From Bacteroidales bacterium (GTDB taxonomy: Bacteria > Bacteroidota > Bacteroidia > Bacteroidales > F082), in NCBI GenBank assembly GCA_021647205.1, contig JAKIVD010000007.1:62001-126000 (forward strand): a stretch of 64,000 nucleotides of DNA. Direction: 5' to 3'. Position numbers and translations under genes: made by a program. Below, one piece after another: positions 44,411 to 52,966 of the stretch (within the stretch, counting starts at the first letter, position 1; each line of letters begins with the position of its first letter). Below the pieces are notes generated by a model. The model saw nothing but the letters and a program-made list of their open reading frames with translations, was not told where the DNA came from and made no database searches.

Positions 44411-44830
44411 CTAAAACCACTCCCTGTCGGCAAAAAAGAATTTTGCTTCGATCAGGGCATTCTCATCACTGTCAGAACCGTGAACAGCATTGGCTTCAAT
44501 GGAGGTGCCATAAAGTTTGCGGATGCTGCCCTCGCGCGCATCGGCTGGATTGGTGGCACCAATAAAATCGCGGTAAGCCGCAACGGCACCGTCTTTTTCA
44601 AGTACTGCCGCAATGATGGGCCCTGAAGACATAAAGTCGGTGAGCCCGTCATAAAACGGGCGTTCTTTGTGAACGGCGTAAAAAGTTTGTGCTTCGGCCT
44701 TGCTCAGACGGGTGTATTTTAAAGCTTTCACCTTAAACCCGCCCTCAATAATCTTTGCGATAATATTTCCCATGTCGCCATTGGCAACTGCTGTGGGTTT
44801 AACCATTGTAAATGTGATGTTCCCTGACAT
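44411..44830 (-). CDS. ndk: Nucleoside diphosphate kinase
   Basis: 139 residues, normal length. TMVKPTAVANGDMGNIIAKI at residues 8-27 and the catalytic NAVHGSDSDENALIE near 113-127 (active His in AVHGSD) are diagnostic. It moves the gamma phosphate between nucleoside di- and triphosphates to balance NTP and dNTP pools. Predicted promoter at 44884-44855: TTG, 19-base spacer, TATTTTTG. Divergent from nrnA. Confidence 0.96.
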   Translation of the reverse strand: MSGNITFTMVKPTAVANGDMGNIIAKIIEGGFKVKALKYTRLSKAEAQTFYAVHKERPFYDGLTDFMSSGPIIAAVLEKDGAVAAYRDFIGATNPADAREGSIRKLYGTSIEANAVHGSDSDENALIEAKFFFADREWF

Positions 44831-44854
44831 GTTTTCTGTGTTTAAAATTTGCGC

Positions 44855-44884
44855 AAAAATAGAAGAAATTTACTGACAGCCCAA
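44855..44884 (-). promoter_or_regulatory. Promoter of ndk
   Basis: On the minus strand TTG (44884-44882), 19 bases, TATTTTTG (44862-44855), an exact TAnnTTTG. Leader to the ATG at 44830 of about 20 bases. Confidence 0.55.
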
Positions 44885-44929
44885 CGGCCCATGAGATTTC
44901 ATCTCCATCTTTCCGACCCGATATATTTT

Positions 44930-44937
44930 TATCTTTG
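44930..44937 (+). promoter_or_regulatory. -7 element before nrnA
   Basis: TATCTTTG matches TAnnTTTG and ends 22 bases before the ATG at 44960. It lies inside the longer open frame beginning at 44849, so the shorter start is preferred. The -33 partner is weak. Confidence 0.45.
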
Positions 44938-44959
44938 CAGCTTGTTTTTAAAAAGAACC

Positions 44960-45997
44960 ATGAGCCTGCTCACCCAAACGCAAATATCAGGACTTAAACA
45001 ACTGCTTTCCAAAAGGTCGCGGATTGTGCTAACGACACACACCAATCCTGACGGGGATGCCATTGGTTCGACGATGGCCATGTTTCATTATTTGCGGATA
45101 AAAGGCCACGAAGTAACTGCCATGGTACCGAATAGTTTTCCGGGTTTTTTGGGCTGGACACCCGAAGTGGAAAAGATGTTGGTTTACACCAATCAGCCAA
45201 AGGACTGTCAGCAAGCCCTGCAGGAAGCTGAACTTATCTTTTGCCTGGATTATAATGGATTGAGCCGGACAGGGGTGCTCACCGAGTTCATAAAGAAATC
45301 GGAGGCCCCGCGTATTTTGATTGACCACCACATTGAACCAGAGACGGAAAGTTTTGATTATTGTTTTTGTACAGTCAACACTTCTTCGACCGCTGAACTG
45401 GTGTATGATTTTATGGAGTTGGTGGGGGATAACGTACTGCTTAACAGGGAAATAGCAGAGTGCCTCTATGCGGGCATTGTTACAGATACCGGCTCGTTCA
45501 GCTTTGCGGCAAACAGCGAGAGGACCTATCATGTCATGGCCAGGCTTATCCGTAGTGGCTTGGATGCACTGAAGATACACCGCCTGATTTATGATACTTT
45601 TTCTGAAAACCGGCTGCGCCTGCTCGGGCATGCCATTAACAACCGGATGATTGTCTGGGACGACTTGCACACTGCACTGATTTATTTTGATAAAGGTGAT
45701 CTGAAACAATTTGATTACCAGGTGGGGGATGCAGAGGGCATCGTAAATTTCCCTTTGTCGATGGAGAAGATCAACCTTTCCATCCTGCTTACCGAACGTG
45801 ATAAGAAAGTCAGGATATCTTTCCGGTCGAAAGGCAGTTTTTCAGTCAACCTGTTGGCCCGCAAACATTTTGAGGGGGGTGGGCACCAAAATGCAGCAGG
45901 TGGTAATTTTTATGAGTCGGTACCGGATACCATCAGGGCGGTAAAAAAAATATTGGGTGCCTACAAAGAGGAACTAAACTTCAAAACCGGTTATTAG
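44960..45997 (+). CDS. nrnA: DHH-family oligoribonuclease/pAp phosphatase
   Basis: 345 residues from the ATG at 44960 (MSLLTQTQISGLKQLL). DHH domain: LTTHTNPDGDAIGSTMAMFH near 23-42, FCLDYNGLSRTG near 97, DHHIEPE near 124 and TDTGSFSFA near 170. The DHHA1 substrate domain ends with GGGHQNAAGG near 315. Known reaction: trims 2-5 nt RNA oligomers to mononucleotides and removes the 3' phosphate of pAp in the cytosol. It begins a plus-strand run: the GTG of the next gene is one base past its stop. Confidence 0.9.
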   Translation: MSLLTQTQISGLKQLLSKRSRIVLTTHTNPDGDAIGSTMAMFHYLRIKGHEVTAMVPNSFPGFLGWTPEVEKMLVYTNQPKDCQQALQEAELIFCLDYNGLSRTGVLTEFIKKSEAPRILIDHHIEPETESFDYCFCTVNTSSTAELVYDFMELVGDNVLLNREIAECLYAGIVTDTGSFSFAANSERTYHVMARLIRSGLDALKIHRLIYDTFSENRLRLLGHAINNRMIVWDDLHTALIYFDKGDLKQFDYQVGDAEGIVNFPLSMEKINLSILLTERDKKVRISFRSKGSFSVNLLARKHFEGGGHQNAAGGNFYESVPDTIRAVKKILGAYKEELNFKTGY

Positions 45998-45998
45998 C

Positions 45999-46532
45999 GT
46001 GCAAAGCTTAAGGCCATATATTGCTTTTGTTTTCGGGCTTATTTTACTTTCAACAACAGCTTGCAGTGAACAGCCTGTAAAAAGGGGCGGTTCAACAGCT
46101 AAGCAGGTGAAAGAATCGCTACTTAAAGCGAACCGCTATCTTGTGAAACAGGAAAAAGAAGAAATTGAAAACTACATCAGCAGGCATGGATGGGAGATGA
46201 AGGAAACGGGCAGCGGCCTGCGTTTTGCCATTATAAAAAGAGGAAAAGGGGAAAAGGCAGCAGAAGGAAAAACGGCGGTATTGCTGTACACCACCCGTTT
46301 GATTAGCGGCGACCTGATTTATTCGTCGGAGGAAAACGGAATGAAAATATTTACCATTGGCCGCGGGGGGGTCGAAAGCGGACTGGAAGAAGCCGTCATG
46401 TTGATGAAACAGGGCGACCGGGCCAGGATAATAATCCCCTCGCACCTGGCTTTTGGGCTTTTGGGCGATGATAAAAAAATACCCCCGCGTTCCACGCTTA
46501 TATACGAAATCGAATTAACAGAACTTAAATAA
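45999..46532 (+). CDS. gldI: GldI-like FKBP-type peptidyl-prolyl isomerase lipoprotein
   Basis: 177 residues from a GTG start. Lipoprotein signal with lipobox TTAC (Cys22). A helical stretch (KQVKESLLKANRYLVKQEKEEIENYISR, in outline) precedes a single FKBP domain (about 75-177, IIKRGKGEKAAEGKTAVLLY ... GLEEAVMLMKQGDRARIIIP, PRSTLIYEIELTEL). This layout is that of GldI, a lipoprotein needed for gliding motility and T9SS function in Flavobacterium. Here gliding itself is not evident, so the symbol is by resemblance. It directly follows nrnA and precedes two further FKBP lipoproteins. Confidence 0.7.
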   Translation: MQSLRPYIAFVFGLILLSTTACSEQPVKRGGSTAKQVKESLLKANRYLVKQEKEEIENYISRHGWEMKETGSGLRFAIIKRGKGEKAAEGKTAVLLYTTRLISGDLIYSSEENGMKIFTIGRGGVESGLEEAVMLMKQGDRARIIIPSHLAFGLLGDDKKIPPRSTLIYEIELTELK

Positions 46533-46545
46533 AAATTGAAATCAA

Positions 46546-47421
46546 ATGAAAAAAACAATTGGAATTACCGTATTGATGGCCTTCGCCGGCCTGTTTATTG
46601 CCTCCTGCCAGAATAATGGCGGTGATGCAGAGGGCTTCAAACAAACTGAAAGTGGCCTTCTGTATAAGTATTTTGAAAAAAGCGACAACACCGAATTACC
46701 GCAGGAGTCCAATATTTTGACCCTGTCGATGACTTACGGGTCGGCCGACTCCATCGTTTTCGACAGCAAGCAATCGCCCATGCCCATGGAACTACCGCTG
46801 ATGAAGTCGGTTTACAAAGGCGACCTGTACGAAGGACTTTCAATGATGCATATTGGAGACAGCGCCGTTTTTAAGTGCAATGCCGACTCGGTGTTCACCA
46901 AACTCTTCCGTCTTCAGTCTCCCCCTCCCGGGCTTGAATCGGCTGATTTTATTTACTTTAACATAAAAATGCTGGACTTTAAAACCCAGGAGGAAATGCA
47001 GGCTGCACGCGAAGCAGAAATGGAAATGCTAAAAAGTGAGGAAACGGTAAAACGCAATACTTACCTTGATGAGCATTATCCCGATGCCAAGCCGAGTGCC
47101 AGCGGCTTGTATTACATTCAGCTCGAAAAAGGAAACGGGGAGAAACCCGTTGCGGGCAAAAAGGTAAAAGTACACTATACCGGTACTTTGCTGGATGGAA
47201 CAAAGTTCGACAGTTCGGTTGACAGGGGACAGCCCTTCGAGTTTGAGCTGGGAAAAGGCCGTGTTATTAAAGGATGGGACGAAGGTATTGCCAATATGAG
47301 CAAAGGTGAAAAGGGGATTTTGGTCATACCTTCCGACCTGGCTTACGGGCCCGGAAACAGGGGTATCCCACCTTTTGCAACACTTGTTTTTGAGGTCGAA
47401 TTGATTGATTTTGAGAAATAA
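46546..47421 (+). CDS. FKBP-type peptidyl-prolyl isomerase lipoprotein, two-domain
   Basis: 291 residues with lipobox IASC (Cys21). Residues about 30-150 are a diverged FKBP-like domain ([45 protein letters not shown]). Residues about 180-291 form a canonical FKBP domain ([74 protein letters not shown]), with the active-site aromatics in place. It speeds proline isomerisation in periplasmic or surface proteins. Starts 13 bases after the GldI-like gene; a hairpin terminator at 47444-47471 follows. Confidence 0.87.
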   Translation: MKKTIGITVLMAFAGLFIASCQNNGGDAEGFKQTESGLLYKYFEKSDNTELPQESNILTLSMTYGSADSIVFDSKQSPMPMELPLMKSVYKGDLYEGLSMMHIGDSAVFKCNADSVFTKLFRLQSPPPGLESADFIYFNIKMLDFKTQEEMQAAREAEMEMLKSEETVKRNTYLDEHYPDAKPSASGLYYIQLEKGNGEKPVAGKKVKVHYTGTLLDGTKFDSSVDRGQPFEFELGKGRVIKGWDEGIANMSKGEKGILVIPSDLAYGPGNRGIPPFATLVFEVELIDFEK

Positions 47422-47443
47422 AAGATAAGTACTTCTAAAAGAA

Positions 47444-47471
47444 GGGGACTGTTTACTGTTGAACAGTCCCC
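47444..47471 (+). terminator. Hairpin terminator/attenuator between FKBP genes
   Basis: GGGGACTGTT, eight-base loop, AACAGTCCCC, then TGGTTTT. Ten-base perfect stem 23 bases after the stop of the second FKBP gene and 20 bases before the ATG of the third, so it should lower expression of the third gene in relation to the first two. Confidence 0.75.
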
Positions 47472-47490
47472 TGGTTTTAAAAACAATACC

Positions 47491-48816
47491 ATGAGAAACA
47501 ATTGGAAGTTATTGCTGTTAAGTATTGCCCTGCTGAACATCCTGGGTGGATGCCAGGAGCAGTTTCCCGGATTTGAGAAAGCGGACAATGGCGTGTATTA
47601 CAAGCTGCATTACCGGGGAGCCGATACAACAGACCGGCCACAAATAACCGATTGGGTAACCATCAATATGGATTACCGCCTCGAAGATACCCTTTTATTT
47701 ACCAGCAAGGGGCTTGGGGAACCACTGCGTTTTCCCATGATTCAGCCGATGTTTGAGGGGGACCTTTACGCCGGCCTTTCGCTGATGGGGGTTGGCGATT
47801 CCATGACTTTTGCCATAGTGGCCGATTCGTTTTTCTTTAAGACGGCTTTCGACAAACAACTCCCACCCAATGTGAAGCCGGGAAGCCCGATGTATTATGA
47901 TGTGAAACTCCTGGAATTGCTGAGCCAGGATGAACACCAGCTGGAGGTTCAGCGCGAAGGCGACCGCAAACTCAAAGAAGAATTTGACCTGCTTTACAAC
48001 TACCTCAAAGACAATAAGATCAAAACAGAACCCACAGCTTCGGGATTGTATTATATCAGCCTTGAGAAAGGTAAAGGCAGGAAACCTGTCGCGGGCGAAA
48101 TGTGCAGTGTTTTCCTGACCGTGAAGCAACTCGACGGGAAAGAGCTATTCAGCAATTTTGGTGGCAACCCGCTTGAAATTGAATTCGGTAAAGAATTCGA
48201 TACCAGAGGCCTGATGGAAGGACTTGGGTTGATGCACGAGGGGGAAAAAGCCTTCTTGATAGTTCCTTCAGAGATTGGTGTCGGACCTGGCGGTAAGGAT
48301 GGGGTTCCCCCTTTCACGACCATTACCTATGAACTGAAACTTGATAAAATCAAAAGTATTGAGGAAGTAAAAAGGGACCGTGCTGAGCGCAAAATGCTGA
48401 AGGAACAGCAGGACCAGCAACGAAAAGATGCAGAACAAGGCCGTATAGATGCCTACCTGCGCGGGAACAATATCAAGCTAAGCCCACTCGAATCGGGCCT
48501 GTATTTTATCGAGACCAAAGCCGGGGAAGGCCGCTTTCCGGTTGATGGCGACAAGGTGAAAGTGCATTATGTTCTGCACACCATCGAAGGAAAACTTTTG
48601 CAGTCATCATACCAACACCGGCAAACCTTCGATTTTGAATTGGGAACGGGGGCTGTTATCCGGGGATGGGAAGAGGCTGTCAGGCTGATGAAAAAAGGCT
48701 CAAAGGCCACCATTATTGTCCCCTCGAAACTTGCTTATGGCAGCAAGGACAGAAGTAAGGAAATCCCGGCTTATTCACCACTGGTTTTTGATCTTGAACT
48801 TCTTGAAATTGAGTAG
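47491..48816 (+). CDS. FKBP-type lipoprotein with three FKBP-like modules
   Basis: 441 residues, lipobox LGGC (Cys21). Module 1 (about 28-150) resembles the diverged N-terminal domain of the preceding gene (GVYYKLHYRGADTTDRPQIT, PMFEGDLYAGLSLMGVGDSM). Module 2 (about 180-290, GLYYISLEKGKGRKPVAGEM, GLMEGLGLMHEGEKAFLIVP) is partly degenerate. After a charged helical linker (about 292-328), module 3 (about 335-441, GLYFIETKAGEGRFPVDGDK, VKVHYVLHTIEGKLLQSSYQ, GWEEAVRLMKKGSKATIIVP) looks most complete. Likely a periplasmic or surface chaperone. Presumably arose by duplication and module gain from its neighbour. Confidence 0.85.
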   Translation: MRNNWKLLLLSIALLNILGGCQEQFPGFEKADNGVYYKLHYRGADTTDRPQITDWVTINMDYRLEDTLLFTSKGLGEPLRFPMIQPMFEGDLYAGLSLMGVGDSMTFAIVADSFFFKTAFDKQLPPNVKPGSPMYYDVKLLELLSQDEHQLEVQREGDRKLKEEFDLLYNYLKDNKIKTEPTASGLYYISLEKGKGRKPVAGEMCSVFLTVKQLDGKELFSNFGGNPLEIEFGKEFDTRGLMEGLGLMHEGEKAFLIVPSEIGVGPGGKDGVPPFTTITYELKLDKIKSIEEVKRDRAERKMLKEQQDQQRKDAEQGRIDAYLRGNNIKLSPLESGLYFIETKAGEGRFPVDGDKVKVHYVLHTIEGKLLQSSYQHRQTFDFELGTGAVIRGWEEAVRLMKKGSKATIIVPSKLAYGSKDRSKEIPAYSPLVFDLELLEIE

Positions 48817-48854
48817 GTAAGAAGCCTAAAACACCTCAGGCCCATTTTTCTGCC

Positions 48855-49349
48855 TTAATTGTAGGCCCCACTGTCGGGACGGTAAATGACCCAGGTTTTA
48901 TTGAAGGCCAATTCATGTGATTTATACTTCTTTCCCCGGGTGGTTTCCACCACAATCCGGAAGGTCTTGAAGGGGAAATCACTTTTCTGCAAATAGCTTT
49001 TAAACAAATTGAAGGGGTAAGAGAAACCGTCTGTATGGTTTTTACGGAGCAGCAGCGGTAACTCCCGGTCTTCTTTAATTTGTCCGGCTTCTATGGTTTT
49101 GAAAGCCCTTGATTTCGAGATCAGCTCGATAAAAACGGCACTGACCGTCAGCTCCTGAAGACCCGTAAGCTGTACGACAAATTCCTTTGTTTTCCCCTCT
49201 TGCTTCTCGATGAGTATGCGCAATTTCAGTTCCGGGAAATACTGGGTGGAAAGCACATACGGCCTGGGCTTGCTTCGCCGCAGTTGCCAGGCCGCCACCC
49301 CGCCAATAATGAGCCCGAAAACAATAATGTAGGTTAAGATGTCTTCCAT
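48855..49349 (-). CDS. Small membrane-anchored protein of unknown function
   Basis: 164 residues from the ATG at 49349 (an ATG at 49376 adds 9 residues). One N-terminal membrane segment (ILTYIIVFGLIIGGVAAWQL) followed by a basic patch (RRSKPRP) predicts a cytoplasmic C-terminal domain. That domain is mixed alpha/beta (QYFPELKLRILIEKQEGKTK, FRIVVETTRGKKYKSHELAF). I recognise no family. It follows the AI-2E gene by 36 bases on the same strand. Confidence 0.6.
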   Translation of the reverse strand: MEDILTYIIVFGLIIGGVAAWQLRRSKPRPYVLSTQYFPELKLRILIEKQEGKTKEFVVQLTGLQELTVSAVFIELISKSRAFKTIEAGQIKEDRELPLLLRKNHTDGFSYPFNLFKSYLQKSDFPFKTFRIVVETTRGKKYKSHELAFNKTWVIYRPDSGAYN

Positions 49350-49385
49350 GGCCGGCAAAACTACTAAAACGGACAATCCTGACCG

Positions 49386-50450
49386 CTAAGAAAAATCAAT
49401 CCTCTCTTTTTCTTTTTCCTTTTCCAGGATTTTGAGCGAAGATTTGTCGCCGAGGATAATTCCAATGGAACGTGTTTGCGGACGGTTGTCAAAGACTATC
49501 TTTAGGATCATTGTCAGGGGGGCCGAAATAAGCATCCCGACAGGGCCAAGCACAAAGCCCCACAGCAGCAGGGAGACAAAAACAACCAAAGGGGACAAGC
49601 CCAGGTTTCTGCCCATGAGCGGGGGCTCAACAATGCTTCCTATGATTACATTGGTGAGCAGGTACAGGATTCCGGTAGCCAGCCCGCTAAAGGGGTCCAA
49701 CTGGATAAAGGCCAGCAAAACGGCGGGGATGGCAGCAAAGATGGAACCGATACTGGGGATAAAATTCAGGATAAAGGCAATGAGCCCCCAGAGCAGGGGA
49801 AAGTCGACACCTAAGATAAGCAAACCGATATAAATGACCAGTCCCGTGGCGAAGCTTGTTAAGAATTTGATGCCAAAATACTTCCTGATATTGGAAATAA
49901 TTACCTGTAATCCCCCAAGTGCTTTTGGCGACATCAGTTTCATCTTCTCCCCAAAGATGGAAACTTCCAGCATCATAAAAATATAAACGAACAGAACCAG
50001 AAAGGGGTTGCTGATCAACCTGCCCAGACCAGCCACGGCACCCCCAGATGATTTCATCAGGTTGGTCGATTTAATCATGTTCATGATATTGACATTTTCA
50101 TCAACTAACCCGACATCAATCATCCACTGGTGAGCACTCAGCCAAATCTCGCTAAACCGGGCTTCGTAAAAGGGCAGTTTTTCTGTAAAGCCCGAAACCG
50201 AGGCGGTGAGCAAAATGGTGAAACTGTACATAACGCCCAAAATGGCCAGGATCACAAGGATGAGTGCCAGAACCTCAGGCACTTTCTTTTTCTTGAGCCA
50301 TAGAAAAGGCGAAAGAGAAACAGCCGTTATAAACACCGCCATCAACAAAACGATAATGAGGTTGCTCATGGCTTTCATCCCGGCAATAACAATAACCAAA
50401 GCGGCACTTATTACCCAGAACCGGATTCCTGCCCAGCTTCTTTTAATCAT
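49386..50450 (-). CDS. AI-2E/UPF0118-family membrane transporter
   Basis: 354 residues from the ATG at 50450, placed one base after the stop of the MscS-like gene (TGACATG); an ATG at 50462 would overlap that gene by 11 bases. About eight hydrophobic segments with the family blocks IVLLMAVFITAVSLSPFLWL, LLWGLIAFILNFIPSIGSIF, PAVLLAFIQLDPFSG and NVIIGSIVEPPLMGRNLGLSP. Family members move autoinducer-2, indole or ions (some act as Na+/H+ antiporters). Coupled to the mechanosensitive channel gene, so both may respond to osmotic or ionic stress; inference only. Confidence 0.87.
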   Translation of the reverse strand: MIKRSWAGIRFWVISAALVIVIAGMKAMSNLIIVLLMAVFITAVSLSPFLWLKKKKVPEVLALILVILAILGVMYSFTILLTASVSGFTEKLPFYEARFSEIWLSAHQWMIDVGLVDENVNIMNMIKSTNLMKSSGGAVAGLGRLISNPFLVLFVYIFMMLEVSIFGEKMKLMSPKALGGLQVIISNIRKYFGIKFLTSFATGLVIYIGLLILGVDFPLLWGLIAFILNFIPSIGSIFAAIPAVLLAFIQLDPFSGLATGILYLLTNVIIGSIVEPPLMGRNLGLSPLVVFVSLLLWGFVLGPVGMLISAPLTMILKIVFDNRPQTRSIGIILGDKSSLKILEKEKEKERIDFS

Positions 50451-50451
50451 G

Positions 50452-52923
50452 TCAGTTTCCATCTGGTTTCTTTTTTGTTTTTAATATTAAGGGGAGTTGC
50501 TTTGTCTGAACAGTAGGGTCAAAAGACTTAACATGCAAATCCTGCTGCGGAAAGGGAATCTCGATACCGGCCTCTGCCAGGGCATCGTAAATGCCCATGG
50601 CCACTTCGCTCTTGGTTGTGAGGCCCACATCCATTGCCGTCCAGATCCTGACCCTGAAATTTAACGCGCTGTCGCCAAAACCGTCAAACAATGCCCAGGG
50701 TGCAGGGACTTGTAAAACATTGGGGTGATCCAGGGCAACTTTTTTAATCAGTTCCAGTACCTGGTGGGGGTCGCTGCCGTAAGCTACCGAGACAAAAATA
50801 TCGCGCCTTTTCTTCCGGTCGCTCAATGTCCAGTTGATTACATCATTGGCAATCAGGTTTCCGTTGGGGATCATCACCTCCGAACCGTCAAATGTGCGGA
50901 TGGTGCATGCACGAACCCCGATGGATTTAACATCACCCATCACCGTGCCGGCCTCGATGGTATCGCCAACCTGGATAGGACGTTCAAATGCCAGGATCAG
51001 GCCTGCAATGAAATTAGCCACAATATTTTGTAAGCCAAACCCGATACCAACCCCCAAAGCTCCTGCAATCAGGCCGAACTTGCCCAAATCAACACCGCCC
51101 ACCGAGAGGGCAAGGTAGATACCGTAAGCTGCAAATACGTAACCCACTATCATTGAAATGGCACCGGGGACACCACGTGGCAGTTTTACCCTGGGGAAAA
51201 GTTCTTCTTTAAGCAGGGTTTTAATAATACGTACCACTATGAACGTTAAAATAAGTACAAGGAAAAAACTAATGATTCCCCCAAATTCGATGGTGCTGTT
51301 TTCTCCGATCTTCCAGCTTGTCTGTACAATTTTTCCAAGCCAGTCAACCAGCGGATCAAGGAGGGTAAGTGATTTGAGAATACTCTTCAGCCACAGAAAA
51401 ACTGCCAAAATATAAATGCTCAGTTTGATTCGTTTTTCGACGAGTTGCCAGTTATTATTAACGAAATTAGAGTGCCTTACAAATTTCGTCCTGAGTAGCA
51501 CAATAAAGGTCCTGCTCACAATAATCACCATCAGCAAAACAATGGTTAGCGCAAAGAGCGCATTAACAACAGTATTGCACAACAATATGGAAAGGCTAAG
51601 GTTCCCCAGCAGGTTTCCGATAAATGAAAGGATTAGCAAGCCAAGGAAGAATTTCATCAGTAGGATGACAAAGATCAATTTGATTTTACTCAGCTGCTGA
51701 AAAATAATGCCTTTTTTATCTATTGCTTGAAGCAGCAGCCAGGCTGCCAGCAGGACCTTGAGAAAAAGAATAAACCTGCTGAATAATATTTCGCGCGGAA
51801 AGAAGATTTGCTGCTGGTTCAGGAAAAAAAGCAGGAATACCTGGTACAGTATTAGGCGGAGTTTTTTGTCGATGTATGCAGGAAGGAAAACAATGGCAAT
51901 AACAAGATAGGCCAGTTCGATAAAGTCGGCAACCATGCTGTTTAGTTCAGGGTACAACCAAATGGAAAAAAACATTGAAACGACCAAAGCTGAAAGCCAA
52001 TAATGCGAGATAGCCATCCGTGCACTTTGTAGTTCAGTTTCATCATCCACCAGGACCACAGACTGCTTCTTTAAAAAGTAAAACCCAATTAAGAAAAGAA
52101 CAAAAAGGAAAAAGTGGAAGTAAATTGTTTTTTCATTGGATTCCAGGAAAATATTGACACCCCTGGTGCTATCATCAAAAGCTTTATTGAAATGTTCAGT
52201 CAGCACTTGTCTTGAAAAGCTGGAGTCGCCTGCCTGCCAGATGGGGGGGCTGTCGAGTGCAAAAATATCGGATTGAAGTTGCCTTTCAATATCTTTATTG
52301 GCAGATATTACTTCGTTTATGGACAGCATAACTTTACTGATTTCGTTTTGCCTTCGAAGCATATCGTTTTGCATGCCTGTTAACCTGCCTTCATCTTTGT
52401 TAATTCTGTCCAACATCCCGCCAATACTCGACATAACACTTTGCGGGGCATCCAACTCAGCTGCTTCTTTCGATGTTAGCCCCCACACCTTATTGAGTGT
52501 GTTCAGTGTGTACATATCTTTCTCAATAATTGCAAGATAATTGTTAATCAATTCTTTCCATTCGTTCACAGTTTTTTCATAAGTGCCCCATTCGCTGAAA
52601 CTGTTGTTGACTTCCCTTACGGTATAATTTGCTTTTTCTTCGATAAACTTGTTTTTTTGTTGTTCAAGGAAAGTAGATTTTTCCATAAAAACGGAATCGA
52701 ATACATCAATAGCAGGATTGGGCTCCAGGCGTTTTTCCAGTTCCTTTAAAAGGTTGTAGCCGTTTTCGATACGTGCAGTAACCTGGGTAAGCGGAATAGC
52801 CTCCAAAACAATGGTGTCCCCTTCAGGGCTTATAAGCTGTGCTTTTTCCGGCTGGGCAAAGGCCGGGAGAGATAAAAGTGCAATAAAAAGAAAGATGAAA
52901 ATATTTCGGTGCAAAAATGCCAT
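50452..52923 (-). CDS. Large MscS-family mechanosensitive channel
   Basis: 823 residues. A signal peptide (FIFLFIALLSLPAFAQ) leads to a periplasmic helical/coiled-coil region of about 250 residues (KNKFIEEKANYTVREVNNSF, MLDRINKDEGRLTGMQND), then about ten membrane segments. The MscS core follows near 600: LGKFGLIAGALGVGIGFGLQ (pore helix), NFIAGLILAFERPIQVGDTI, GVRACTIRTFDGSEVMIPNG (beta domain). The MscK/KefA-like architecture predicts an inner-membrane channel that opens at high membrane tension. A soluble C-terminal domain ends near 800. Confidence 0.88.
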   Translation of the reverse strand: MAFLHRNIFIFLFIALLSLPAFAQPEKAQLISPEGDTIVLEAIPLTQVTARIENGYNLLKELEKRLEPNPAIDVFDSVFMEKSTFLEQQKNKFIEEKANYTVREVNNSFSEWGTYEKTVNEWKELINNYLAIIEKDMYTLNTLNKVWGLTSKEAAELDAPQSVMSSIGGMLDRINKDEGRLTGMQNDMLRRQNEISKVMLSINEVISANKDIERQLQSDIFALDSPPIWQAGDSSFSRQVLTEHFNKAFDDSTRGVNIFLESNEKTIYFHFFLFVLFLIGFYFLKKQSVVLVDDETELQSARMAISHYWLSALVVSMFFSIWLYPELNSMVADFIELAYLVIAIVFLPAYIDKKLRLILYQVFLLFFLNQQQIFFPREILFSRFILFLKVLLAAWLLLQAIDKKGIIFQQLSKIKLIFVILLMKFFLGLLILSFIGNLLGNLSLSILLCNTVVNALFALTIVLLMVIIVSRTFIVLLRTKFVRHSNFVNNNWQLVEKRIKLSIYILAVFLWLKSILKSLTLLDPLVDWLGKIVQTSWKIGENSTIEFGGIISFFLVLILTFIVVRIIKTLLKEELFPRVKLPRGVPGAISMIVGYVFAAYGIYLALSVGGVDLGKFGLIAGALGVGIGFGLQNIVANFIAGLILAFERPIQVGDTIEAGTVMGDVKSIGVRACTIRTFDGSEVMIPNGNLIANDVINWTLSDRKKRRDIFVSVAYGSDPHQVLELIKKVALDHPNVLQVPAPWALFDGFGDSALNFRVRIWTAMDVGLTTKSEVAMGIYDALAEAGIEIPFPQQDLHVKSFDPTVQTKQLPLILKTKKKPDGN

Positions 52924-52966
52924 AACAAAAATGGGGTTGGTTAAGACGGTGTAAAGTTAACAGAAA

